NCBI GenBank assembly: GCA_905250885.1
Contig: CAJNOQ010000064.1
Span: 1 to 64,000, forward strand
Reading direction: 5' to 3'
Source: Didymodactylos carnosus
Taxonomy: Eukaryota > Rotifera > Eurotatoria > Philodinida > Philodinidae
Length of the DNA: 64,000 nt
How positions within the stretch are numbered: the stretch's first letter is position 1; the number at the start of each line of letters is the position of its first letter. A program made the translations under genes and the position numbers. The notes below the pieces were generated by a model that saw only the letters and a program-made list of their open reading frames with translations, searched no databases and had not been told where the DNA came from. Of this stretch, positions 50,715 to 62,021 are shown one piece after another.

Positions 50715-51856
50715 GTCATTGTTGTATACTCAAGACAACTCGTGAAATAGAAAGACTTGTAAGTGATGTTGACCACAAATGATATATGTAAAACTACATT
50801 TAAGAAATTTGGATATAGTAAGCAGTTTCCATTAGTATCAAATTATACGTGTTTAGAATGGAAAACTAAACTTTCTCAATTGCGTATTAAACGTGAACAA
50901 GAATTAGAACATCGAGTAAATGAATGTTATCGTTTACGAGATTTACATAAAAATCAATTTGATTGTTGTATAACAGCTAATAAACAAAAAGTATCTGAGC
51001 CGTTATCGACGACAACTATGATCAACGATGATCATCAAGAAAAAAGTCAAGATGTTTTATTTGAGAAAAAACACTCAATACTTCGTATCAAATATTGTCC
51101 TTTATTATACACATTAGACACGAACATTTCAACTCATCAAGAAACTTTTGTTCCAGAAAAATACGACAAACTGGTAAAAAATGAAAAAGAATTATCTATT
51201 TTGAAAGATCTTACGCAACATATACCATCAACATCTGAACAAGATCGTGAAAATACAAACGTACCATCTACTCAATTGGTCAATAAACAAATGAAATCTT
51301 CTGATGTAACAACTAAACGTTTGAGTGTGTCATCAGTCAACACTGCTGATAAACGTCGTTGTATAGTTTATGAAGAATGGCCAAATATAGAACAAATAAG
51401 TAAAATTCTTGGATATAAAATTCAACAAAAATCTATGACTCCTGCTGTGGTTGAGAAAAAATCCAGTTCTCCATTAGTAACAGGAAGATCAAAACGTCAT
51501 GCATTAACTTCGGCTGCGAAGCGATTGAAACGTGAGACGAATCCTCCTTTATCGAGGAATGATCCACCAACTCTCTCGAGTCTTGCTGTTTTGGGAAGTT
51601 CACCTGTGGTCATGAATAATCTACAGATGAAGCCAGACAAAATAAAGTTACCAGACATTTTTTGCCCATCGTCCGAGAGTTATTCCACTACTATATTGAT
51701 CAAACGATGGTTGATGAAAAATGATTTTTGTTCCGGATCATCGAGGACGTTACCGCTTCTATAGATGTGACATTGCATTCTGAAACAGTGAAATCTCAAA
51801 TAGTTGAAAAAGCTTATTTCAAGAATCGCAGGAAGATAAAATCAAAAGATCTATAA
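50715..51856 (+). CDS. Unrecognised Lys/Ser-rich, probably nuclear protein (5' end missing)
   Basis: I do not recognise this family. The main exon, open from 50826 to at least 51678, encodes a charged N-terminal helix (WKTKLSQLRIKREQELEHRV), a Cys-containing stretch, a long polar and probably disordered middle, and a basic cluster RSKRHALTSAAKRLKRE that looks like a bipartite nuclear signal. An upstream exon 50715-50758 (KTTREIERL) joins in phase through a 67-bp intron whose donor is a perfect gtaagt, so the true start lies further upstream. At the 3' end the frame can stop at 51762-51764. Alternatively, an 86-bp intron (51679-51764) with a weak gttatt donor would add VTLHSETVKSQIVEKAYF and a basic end, stopping at 51854-51856. 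The second model uses a good acceptor. Which is right is unknown. Confidence 0.6.
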
Positions 51857-52297
51857 TAACTGTACCAATATGGTTATTGAACGAGAGCTATTCCACCTAA
51901 TATTGATGATCTAATCAGTACATTTACTTATTGTCCTTCATGTTATGCTAATATATCGATTTTGTTGTTTTTAATTTCAAATTTTGTGGGATATATACAA
52001 AAAAAATGAACATATCTGCGTAAGTTACCAAATAGAGCAAGAAGAAGAAAGACGTACATACAAAAGTCGCTGCAACTAATCACAATGAGAAAATAACAAT
52101 CGCCAAAATATATATCTTTCAGAACAATGACAAAAGTTGACTAACTTTAGAAATATCTGTTCATACACCTCCAATTAACTACATTTCTTAACAACAAGAC
52201 AAAAAGTTCATATTGCACGTAGAGAAGGAAAGCAAGATACAAAATATTTATGTACAAAACAAACACTGAAAATATCAAAAATAATTGTTCTCTTTTT
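51857..52297. other. Convergent intergenic gap
   Basis: About 440 bp between two genes that point at each other. It is AT-rich with no further gene. Confidence 0.5.
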
Positions 52298-53634
52298 TCA
52301 TTGAGCAAGTAGTGACACAAGTTTTGTTGGTGAAATTGGTATAGACGATCGACTTTTATTGATCGTTTCGTATAAACACAGATGACCAGAATCTTGCCAA
52401 TATAAGCATTTACATATTTGACATTGATGAATCATTTCAGCATAGACTTCTCGATGACCATATCGTCTAAAACAAATTTACTTAATTCGAAATAAAATTT
52501 TATTTACAATATCTTTACCGTTTCAGTTTGAAATAAACATCTTTCCAATCACAATTGTTTTCATCATCGTTATGTTGAATAAGTTTCATTATTCTTTCAC
52601 GTACATTTTCATCTACGCCAAAATGAAATAAACACAACTCTCGCCATATTAATATTTCTTTGGTTACACGATAAAGATTTGAATTTAATACACCAACGTT
52701 GATAATATCATTTCCATTATCTAATCGTCGAACAATCTCACGTTGCATTTCAACTGGAAGCCAATCAAATGTTGGCAATTCTTGTGTGTTTTGTTCATCG
52801 TTTGTTTTTGTCTAAGAATATTAAGAGTACAAAAATATTGGATATAATGGTGATTCTGTAATACGTACTAAATTGACTTGAATTTGTTTGAGTGCATCTT
52901 GCATACGAGTGAGAGTATGAATATTTCGTTGCCAACATCGTTCGCTTCCAATATAGTAAAAATATGGATACGAATCTCGAATAGAATTTCGAAATTGATT
53001 AAGAATTCGTTGAATTATGGATATATTTTGACCCGTTTTAATCACTAGAATAGTTCAAACGATATTTATTCAGAAATGTTAACAGAACTAGTTTATACTG
53101 TTAAAATCGATCAATATTCACAATTACAAAAAAGTTGTATCATACCCATATCGATCATTTGTTGTAAAATTTTGAATACCGCTGACTGAGCATTCCCACT
53201 TAATTCACTAAGTTTTTCTTTTGAAAGAAGTTGAACAACCTACACTATGATAAAAATAAGATTATAAAGTTTCATCTAATAATTATCTTGTACTAACTTT
53301 TGACACATAATTGAAACGTCTAATATTATAAACAGAATTTGCCATTTCCAACGCATCAAGAACATCACTAATACTCGCATTTGATGATGACTAAAGACAA
53401 AATTAAAATTCTTTTGATCCAGTTCGTCTCTATCTACAGAAATTATCGATAAAAAATATAATCAAAATTTTTAATCTATTTCTGCACTATTATCCGAAGT
53501 ATCACATTAAAAATTATTGAAAACATAATTACAGATCCAATAATCGACGAATTCCGCTGGCGTTCCCATGATCCAAGGTCACTTTTAATCCATTGTTCGC
53601 CATTAGAACGCCAATCTCGACCTAAGAAAGGCAT
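52298..53634 (-). CDS. FBXO25/32: F-box protein of the FBXO25/FBXO32 (atrogin) family
   Basis: Six minus-strand exons, 53634-53533, 53390-53298, 53239-53146, 53044-52869, 52811-52519 and 52466-52298, join in phase to 308 residues (vertebrate proteins about 355-370). The N-terminus MPFLGRDWRSNGEQWIKS is nearly the family signature. NYVSKVVQLL, SGNAQSAVFKILQQMIDMVI and the NIHTLTRMQDALKQIQ segment follow. The F-box is at about residues 165-205 (WLPVEMQREIVRRLDNGNDI), and RELCLFHFG and DWKDVYFKLKRRYG follow it. The C-terminal CQICKCLYWQDSGHLC and a Ser/Pro tail match the conserved end. The protein is the substrate receptor of an SCF ubiquitin ligase. In vertebrates FBXO32 drives muscle protein breakdown and FBXO25 is nuclear. 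A single homologue here may predate that split. The ATG at 53634 begins the conserved motif. Confidence 0.94.
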
Positions 53635-56600
53635 CGATCTTCACTTTCGTTTGTACTAATAAAAATTCCAATAACAATGAATAATTCTTTCAATGTGTAT
53701 AAAAGCAAAAAAAAAACCTTCGTGTGTTTTTACTATGAAAAAATAATAAAATGTCTGAAAAACAAGAAATAGGAATTTAAACGATTTAGTTACTTTTTAT
53801 ACCGTTACCTTATGAAGTGAAGGACATTGAGTAGTGTGTTCAATTGTACATAAATTGTACAATTCGTCTATTTATAAAGAAAGACTTGTTCTCTTCATGT
53901 AATTTACATACGCGCCCTAATATTACGAGTAAAAAAAGAAACTGATTTTCTTTTTTTTTTGTCGTTTTTCACGTGAACTTGTATAATTTCTATATCTAAA
54001 CACATGTACAGATTTTTTCTAATCATGAGATTAGAATAAAAATCCTTTTTCTTAGGGAAGTGAAGAACAGATAAAAGAGTAAAGATGTCCTCAAAAAAAA
54101 ATGCGAAGAGAAGAAGATGATTTCTTCCGTTTCTTTCTCTCGATTTTGACATAACATCGTATAAAGACACATCTCGTAGAAATAATATGTTAGGGGATTC
54201 TCACATCTCTGATCTTAGCATAAACGATGTACATACGTTCAAAAGGTTGTATTGATTTATGCGGTTTTTTTCAGCTTTTTTTATATTGTCGTATATTTTT
54301 TTATATACATGTACGAATGTAGTGAAAAACATTATATAGCGGTCATTAACAGTCTGTCTTTAACAAAATAATGAAATTTTTCTAAAAATTTTGATCCATT
54401 CTGTGTATAAATCAATACGATGGATAATTACGTTGGAATAGCATATGTCTACCAACTTGCTTTAAGTTTGATTCTTCCAATATATAAGTGGAATAAATTT
54501 CCATTATAGTATTATAAAACTTAAACTATCGAGAAGCGCAAAATCAACTTAGAACAAAGGAAGACTCGAGACTCTTGTCGATTCCAATCTACTAGAAGCA
54601 CTATGTTTGTATTTTCCTTATTCTTAATAAAGTTTAAACTAAGACTCGACACATGAACTTAGTTTTGTGGTAAACTGAAACAATAAGTTTCATTGTTTCT
54701 GATCTATATATTGCACAGCGACTATTTCATACCTCATCTACCTCTTCTCTCAATGGATAATTACGATTATAATCACAAAAAATCTTAAAGTCTAACTTCA
54801 TTTAAGACAAAATTAAGAATTTTAAATTTAAGTTTATCTAAGATGTCGTTCGATCTGTTTTAGAAATATGACTTAATTTAGATTTGCATTAGCTGTCCAA
54901 CTTTATATTAATTTAGATTCTTTATGAAAGGCACACAGGTGCGATGCACAATTCAACTTCGTTTGTATATAATACGAGTAAAATAATTGTACTAATTATC
55001 TATGTTTCTGCCAAATGGTGTATACAAATCGAACGTCTCTTTTCGTCTTGCTTCATCTTAGACGATTACGAAATTAAGTGTATGGTTTATTGACTAACAT
55101 ACTATCAACGGTGTTTTCTAGAAATCAGCAGTTACTATTTCTTAGTTGTCTCATTCAAGAATAGACATATCTGAGAAGCACGAATATCTACCGTTGCTGG
55201 TGCAGGGTATTTACAAATGTCAGTTTCAATAGTCCATGTCTTTCCGATAGCTGGCAAAATTCTAGTATGGTCACCTATATCTTTACTGAGTGATCCGAAA
55301 CACTAAGACATAATTAACTTGCACTTATTATACGTCTTGATGGTGCGATCACAGTACCTTGAGAACTAGGATCTCTTTTTTTTCTATACATGAAAACGAC
55401 GTTTGGCTTATACAACTTCTTCCGATCGAATGATTGTTTTTCAGTGGATGGGGTTGATGCGAAACGATTTATAAATACGATGCGTACTATATTTTAGAAC
55501 TTATAAATTATAAATCTTTTGATTCGTTCTCGGGATAATATGTAAAATCGAATACAAGTCACAGCATGTACTTTTTTTAAAATTTTCTTATTTTCTAGTA
55601 CCCTTCATGTTCATACTCACATAAAATCTATAAAAGTCTTGTGCGATGAAATCACATGATTCTGCGGTTAAGAATAAATGAATAAAATTACGAAAGAACA
55701 ATTTTTTTTCCCTTTTTTTTTCATTTCTCTCATACTTATATTAGGTCTGATCTACGCATGCGCTCTCATTGAAAAATAATGAGAGACTGTGCATTTCTAG
55801 GTTTCACTTTCTACTGCGAGAGAAAGAGGAAGAAAAAACAGAGAGTTCGTTACGTAGCTGGTGCAACTCGTCTTTGTCGCGTTCTATTGTTAGAAAAAAA
55901 TGAAAACGTTAAACCTGACTATAAGGATAGACAAAGAAAATATCTTTAGTTTGAAACTGAAAGTTGTTTGTCGAGTGAACACAAAATAGCCCTTTCAAAG
56001 ATTTAAACTATAAACTTTTCAAAAAGTCTGGTTAATATTTGATTAAACCTCATAATCAATTCTGAAAGTAAACTACAAGCATTTCTGGAAAACTAGGAGA
56101 GGAAGAACTGTCGAGTGTTCAGCGAGGTTCTGACACCGACGCTTACACAGGTTTCCCAGCATTTTGAACAGTTAGACTCCAATTTTGAAACTTATTTTCT
56201 ATTATTTACTGAAAGAACACAAAATCCATCCGGCTAGCGCGAAAGAAAAAAACAAGAATTAGAGAACGAATTAATAAACTAAAAAAATATCAATGTTTAA
56301 TAAAGTTCACAAAAAACTTTTCCACAGTCTATACAGGATTCATTAAATAAATGAAAACTGAATAACAACATGTCTGTTTAAAAAATAATATTATTATTTT
56401 TAAATAATAGTGTTTAATCCAACAATTAAAAGTTTTTAAATTTATTAGTAAGAGTTAATAATGCATTAAATATATATCAATGGTTTCTATTTACGTTTAT
56501 TACGGCGAAAACTATTGGATACGATGATTTCATCCAACAAAAAACAGTATATTTGTTTTCAAACTATTTTTATTTTGACATATCCTTCGAGAAAAGTCGT

Positions 56601-57490
56601 TCAAATTGAACCCTTTTTCGAAAAGTTCAACCGCTTCGGAGTTTTTCTTAAACAGTTGTAATTGATCTATGGGAGAAACAAAATGCAAAAAAACTCGTGA
56701 TGGAATTTCATTTACGATTGCAGCAGAGTTAGCTAGCCAAACCGTTAGAGAAAATTTCTGAAAATAACCTTGATTTTTCCGCTTTCTTTTAATGAACTAA
56801 CTTTAAAAAGTTTTTAGGCTTAAGCATTTTTGATATAGATTTTTCGCACCGTTTCATATTAAAAGCAACAGGTACGATAAGCCTATTTTTTTAGCACCTT
56901 TTTTTCCTCAAAAAAAAGTAAGTTGGAAATAGAACCCATTGCGGCACTTCTTGAAGAAATGTTTCATTTTTTAATGCAAAAATGACTTTAAATCAATTTT
57001 TTTAGAAATTCTTACGGAAATTATGTTTGACCTACAGTCCTTTGGTGTCAAACTCAGATTGACAAACTTGATTTTTTCAACCTGGTTGAGTAACTTTTAA
57101 ACCTTCGTTCTAGACTTACACAAATCATAATTTCAACGAATGTATGATAATATATATTTATATGGGGTTCTAGAATATGTATTCTAATCAGAGACTCTCA
57201 TGTACAGTATATGTATTTTTTGATTTTTTTGCGTATAAAACTGACTAGTTTCAATATTTTCACTGATTTTAACTAATTTAACTGATAGCGAACAAACAGA
57301 TATTTTTTTGATGTTTTTTTTCCTACTGGCTTTTAGTTGAGGAAAATCAGGTCTTATTAATTAATTAATTGACCACGACAATACGTATGACCTGGAAAAT
57401 TAGTACTAGTATAATTCAAAGAAAGACATATCTTAAGAAAATGTGTTTGTCTTATGTTTTTTCGGCTTTATTTTCAGGCTAATTTTTGGC
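53635..57490. other. Intergenic region, 3.9 kb, no gene supported
   Basis: It contains the FBXO promoter side and the upstream side of the hydroxypyruvate isomerase-like gene. Short direct or inverted strings occur, such as CTCTCATTGAAAAATAATGAGAG near 55768, but I find no credible exon, transposon end or RNA gene. The 57443-57490 part is in frame with the next gene but follows a good acceptor (ttttcag) and is probably 5' UTR. Confidence 0.4.
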
Positions 57491-58155
57491 ATGCGTTTTG
57501 TTGCAAATTTATCGACACTATTAAATGATATATCGAAGTTAACTGAACGATATCAACATATTATTAACAAGTTCATGTTTCAAACAATTTATATAAGTTT
57601 GAATTTGCTATTGAGTGTTTTGTTTTTAAGGAAAGATTATCGATTTGATGCTGTTGAATGTCAAAACCCATTGGAGTTTGTAGTTGATCAATGGAAGATA
57701 GTGTTTAGTACAGAAAACAGTGCAAAATGGATACTAATCAATATTCCACCACTCTATAATCAATCTCAAATAATACCAACATTTGATGAGTACAAGCAAC
57801 ATGTTCTGAATAAAACATTGAACTATGCTACAGAACTGGAAGTATCAAAAGTTCACCTTGTCACGAATGATGTCATTGATTCGTCACAAATGTAAGAAAT
57901 TAAATAAACGCATATTTAAAATTGATTAGGAATAGTGTCTTATTTAGATTTTCGATAGTAAATTTATTAAAACGGATTGCGCAATATTTTGCTCCACACA
58001 ATATCATGTGTCTTATTGAACCACTCTCATCTCGTCCAAACTATTATTTAAGATCATACCCACAAGATCTTTTTTCTCTATTTAAAACATGCTTTTTCTT
58101 AAATTATGGTATTACAACGTTATGGATTTATCTCATTACAACGCAATACACGTAG
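57491..58155 (+). CDS. HYI: Hydroxypyruvate isomerase-like, truncated at its 3' end
   Basis: Exons 57491-57570, 57631-57891 and 57948-58155 join in phase to 182 residues; human HYI has 277. The start MRFVANLSTLLND matches the family's RFSANLSWLF. It continues with FDAVECQNPLEF, LINIPPLYN, YATELEVSKVHLVTN and NIMCLIEPLSSRPNYYL, which corresponds to GLLEPINTR, whose Glu is a metal ligand. The family isomerises hydroxypyruvate to tartronate semialdehyde in a TIM barrel. After about residue 158 the sequence runs into an inverted-repeat element beginning near 58084, where the frame ends by chance at 58155. The second half of the barrel (remaining metal-binding Asp, His and Glu) is not found up to 60 kb. 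The protein is therefore unlikely to be an active enzyme, unless a distant exon is spliced in. Confidence 0.75.
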
Positions 58156-59549
58156 CCCGTCGTGTTATAACGTGTTGCAAAGTTATTTTTCAAGAATTAA
58201 TGGCGCTGTAAGTGGATAAAAATTTTCATTGCATTACGAGTCTATAAATTTACAGCATTATAATGTGTTTCAACTTTTTATCTGGTTACAGCGCAATTAG
58301 ATTTATCTACCGCCTTATAATACGTTAGATTCTAATGTATTATAACGCGTTTAAGCTTTCTACTTCAATATAATGCGTTATAATACCTTAGATGTTTTAT
58401 CTAATTATAATGCCTTACATTTGGAAAAATCTTTTATAGCGTTATAACTCATTAGATAATACATATCGTATTGTAACAAGTTAATATCTAATACATCACA
58501 ATGCATTATTCTTTTCTATATCATTGCAATGAGATAAGAAAAAATGGAACTCGGCGTAACACAATAGATATTAATGCGTTATAACGAGTTAGACAATATC
58601 CAAATACATGGTTTTCTGGTAAAGGACAGATTTGCATAAAATTCGGAGACTGCCAGTCGATTCCTCTCGAAAAGTTGATCCGGGAAAAATTACTTCAACT
58701 ATATCAGACATATACATTACTGACTTGAGACTTAAACATAAACTCCCTCAGCACACTTATTACCTGAGTGCTGTTACACACTCATTTACCGAATTTCTTC
58801 TAAGTAACATTCGTATATAAGAAGATAATTAACTTTTGAGTGTGACTATCACAAGCCATTTATGGCCAAATTATGGCACAAAACCATTTCCGTTAAATTT
58901 CCATGTGATCTTTGCAAATGAAACGAATCTAGCATCACTTTTAGATTCGATCGCTTCATTTTTCGAACAATATCTGCAGCTATATGATACCCACAGGATC
59001 TTTTTTCGTATTTATTGCATTATAATGCGTTACGCATATCGTAATACCTTGTAATGTGTTAGCTTTTCTATTGTGTTATAAAGCGATAAATTTAGAAAAA
59101 ACCATGTCTTTAATGCATTGTAACACATTAGCGTAAAAGTTTTCGTAAACAGAGTTTCCTGCGCTTTTCTGGAATGACTATGACTGACTGGGCAGTTAAT
59201 GCATTGTAATGCAATAAATTTATGTCGTTGAAACGTATGAAGAACTTCTATAGCCTTATAATGAGGTAGAACATGCATAACGCGTTGCAATGCGTTACAG
59301 ATTAATGCGATAGGAATTTGAATTTGAATTTTTTAAATGCGCTGTAACCAGATAAAAAGTTGAAACACATTATAATGCTGTAAATTTATAGACTCGTAAT
59401 GCAATGAAAATTTTTATCCACTTACAGCGCCATTAATTCTTGAAAAATAACTTTGCAACACGTTATAACACGACGGGCTACGTGTATTGCGTTGTAATGA
59501 GATAAATCCATAACGTTGTAATACCATAATTTAAGAAAAGGCATGTTTT
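58084..59549. mobile_element. Palindromic element with ~213-bp near-identical inverted arms
   Basis: Left arm 58084-58297 and right arm 59336-59549 are reverse complements with one difference that I can see, from AAAACATGC at the tips to GGTTACAGCGC at the inner edge. The interior, about 1.04 kb, is full of degenerate units around TATAATGCGTTA and GTTATAAC, which are themselves palindromic. Two short open frames inside (58632-58820, 58836-59054) match nothing I recognise. If the tips are AAACATGC, a TA dinucleotide flanks both ends, as with Tc1/mariner-type insertion, but in AT-rich DNA this is weak evidence. The near-identity of the arms suggests recent origin or conversion between them. Confidence 0.75.
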
Positions 59550-60305
59550 ATTAGTAGGAAGAGGAAGAATAATGTCGTCATTATATTGGTTGAGATGAGA
59601 GAGATAATTGATTATACAGGATGAAAGTTAACTAGAATAATCGCTACGATTCAATACCTGATAGAGAATAATCAATTATCTAAAATATACTCCTAAATGT
59701 GGTAGAATAATGCTCATGCTCAACTGAAAGCGCATAGATATGCAACGCTCCAGAGGCCATCTTTTGACGGAAGTTAGCAGTGCTATATCGAAGAAAACAT
59801 AATAACGAAATGGCTATTTCTACTTTCGAATCTAGTAGCATATCAGTACTTGTTGCCACTTCTGATCCAACAGGGTATACAAATGAATAGTTCGCAGGCG
59901 TTATTGGGTCATGACCAAAACGAGTACACTCTCTGCTGGTTAAAAGATATGGTTTATGCACTTTCAAACTAAGATTTACTGTTATTGTGAAAAAGCTTTG
60001 ATGTTTAAAATCTACTTGATATAAAACACAGCTAACGCATTCACAATGTGACACATATTTTTTTTCTCTCTCTCTCCGTCCCTCTTTCTTACTAAAAACT
60101 AAAACTCAAAAAGCTAGAAGAAAAATCAATTTCTTGGCGAATACTACATATGAAACTGGTAGCATAGCGTATCTACCTTTATATATGTAGTTCTATAAAC
60201 TCTTAGCGTATATTCTAACTATAGAAGGGTGAGATATTACGCAATAGGCTTCAATCACATTTCAATTGCATGTTTTTTAAAAGGATTTTATGTTTTGCCT
60301 ACGTG
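59550..60305. other. Intergenic, mostly unrecognised
   Basis: This is the right flank of the palindromic element. It contains the minus-strand open frame described separately, a TC run near 60065-60080, and no continuation of the hydroxypyruvate isomerase-like gene. Confidence 0.4.
59680..60054 (-). CDS. Possible small or partial protein, unrecognised
   Basis: Minus-strand open frame of 124 codons with a balanced composition unlike the Lys/Ile/Phe-rich noise frames nearby, including HKPYLLTSRECTRFGHDP and NYSFVYPVGSEVATSTD. A 41-bp GT-AG segment inside it (donor gtagaa) could be an in-frame-start intron. There is no signal peptide or known motif. It could be one exon of a larger gene, a relic, or chance. 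It stands alone between two transposon-like elements. Confidence 0.22.
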   Translation of the reverse strand: MSHCECVSCVLYQVDFKHQSFFTITVNLSLKVHKPYLLTSRECTRFGHDPITPANYSFVYPVGSEVATSTDMLLDSKVEIAISLLCFLRYSTANFRQKMASGALHIYALSVEHEHYSTTFRSIF

Positions 60306-60721
60306 TAGAGATGTAAGCCGATCGACTGCAGTCACGACGAATGCGGAATTTTGGCGGCGAAAGGCTTGATGGGTCCAGCCGTTCGTTTTTTCCCTCTTTT
60401 GTTTCTACGGGAAGGAGTACTGGTAACATTTTCTTACTAGCCTCTTTGTCGTTATTCTTGTTATTGTGCGCGCCTTAGTTCTATGTGTTATTTCCTCAGT
60501 GTCGCTTGTTTTTTTTTAAAATGAGATTAGATAATACATAATAGTTAGCTGTGAGCGTACTGAATATAATGAAATAAAACAGTATTTTTGTAATTTTCGC
60601 GTTATTTCTCGCTCTGAAGCTGGCCGAACGCGGCGAAAAATTTGGAGTAGTACGCAGCCAGCCTCCGAAAGCTCTGAGTTTTGGCCAGCTGCCGCCGTTT
60701 TTTCATCGGTTTACATCTCTA
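60306..60721. mobile_element. hAT-like non-autonomous element, 416 bp
   Basis: The left end TAGAGATGTAAGCCGAT matches the reverse complement of the right end (TAGAGATGTAAACCGAT) at all but one base. Flanks are CCTACGTG (60298-60305) and CCCACGTG (60722-60729), an 8-bp target duplication with one mismatch. End sequence and duplication length are typical of hAT elements. The inside is richer in GC than the surroundings and has no long frame. Confidence 0.8.
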
Positions 60722-61566
60722 CCCACGTGTACAGTTCTTTCTTTTTCGCTCTTTGTACGGTTGTACATAGACGGTGCATTCTTCCATTATGTATTTTCTT
60801 TTTCTAATTTTTTTTTTGTTTAATATATATAGTGATGGTTTTAATAGTTTTCTTTCGTTGTGTTAAGTTATATAGAAGCAGAATATGGAAGAAGCGCACA
60901 CTACTTTTACATGACCTTGTCCATGCAATTAATAGACCTTCATTGGGCCCATGAATTCCTACTATGGAGCATATAATTCACAGAGAGTCTAATCTTATAT
61001 CAGTTTAAGATAAGATCTAGTTACAAAATTCCCACTGAAAACTCAATCGTGCTTCCAAAAACATACTCTTACTAATGGGTAAATCGACCAACCTTACCAT
61101 GTTTCAAACATTCATCTTGGAAATGTCGTTAGTCATATTTTCTAGCTCGAACTGTGTTCTATGAATACGGTGTTTATGAATTCTAATTATCGAACGGTTT
61201 TCCCGTTATGATCAAAGTACTCGAAGCTTCCTTTTCTTGTTGAATTTGTCGTGAGGCTCTTTATATACTGATAAATACCGTACTTTGTAGAGCACAGGTC
61301 GATCTACAGAATAAGACTGGCATTGTTACCTGTGTGCACACTGTCATGCTTCTGATCTAACGTGTCTACGCTTTAATCGTTTTTTCCCGTTCATGGTATC
61401 ACTTTTACCGCGTTGTTATCGCTATATTGGATCTTTGAACTTTTGTATGACAATACGAGACTTCTGCCTTGTCTTTTCCAATGTTGTTGTATACCAGTAA
61501 TATATGTATTAACTATGCGCTGCTTTTTCATTCGTGTCTTTTTAGTTGTTTCTTCACCCAATAGTG
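60722..61566. other. Intergenic, nothing recognised
   Basis: AT-rich, with no credible exon, RNA gene or repeat end. Confidence 0.45.
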
Positions 61567-62021
61567 GGTGACCGGTCAATTGGACGCAGGTCTTTTCGTC
61601 GCGGACATTTCGTCGCAGGTCTTTTCGTCGCGGTCATTTTGTCGCGGACAACTGGTCGCACGATTTCTTTTAACATAAGTTTTTGTGAAAAGGCTCGCAG
61701 CTATAAAAGGGAACTCCGTATGTATACATTAGAGCGATGTACCGACATCAAACTCATTTTTCGGTGCCAGAATCGTGATTGCAAACCTTGAGCAAACAAT
61801 AGAGTGAAATAGATATCTTTTATTTAATTTCTTGATTTATGAATCAAACAGTAACAAAATAAACAAAGAAACCACTAGCCCATCGTGTTCACAATTTCAC
61901 ATTTGCTGCAATGCTCAAATTGTCCGCGACAAAATGACCGCGATGAAAAGATCGGCGACAAAATGACCGTGCGACTAAATGACCGCGACGAAAAGACCTG
62001 CGACGAATTGACCTAGCACCC
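61567..62021. mobile_element. TIR element with arrays of GTCGC-type units, 455 bp
   Basis: The flanks are both CAATAGTG (61559-61566 and 62022-62029). The ends GGTGACCGGTCAATT and, complemented, GGTGCTAGGTCAATT continue into about 100-bp arms made of repeats of TTTTCGTCGCGG and TTTTGTCGCGG on the left, and the inverse on the right (61918-62021). Duplication length 7-8 bp and short repeated subterminal units indicate a non-autonomous cut-and-paste transposon. The superfamily is uncertain. The central part has no meaningful frame. Confidence 0.8.

Noticed and set aside
53904-54170. Minus-strand open frame of 88 codons
   Set aside because: Lys/Phe-rich, low complexity, without splice sites or homology that I recognise.
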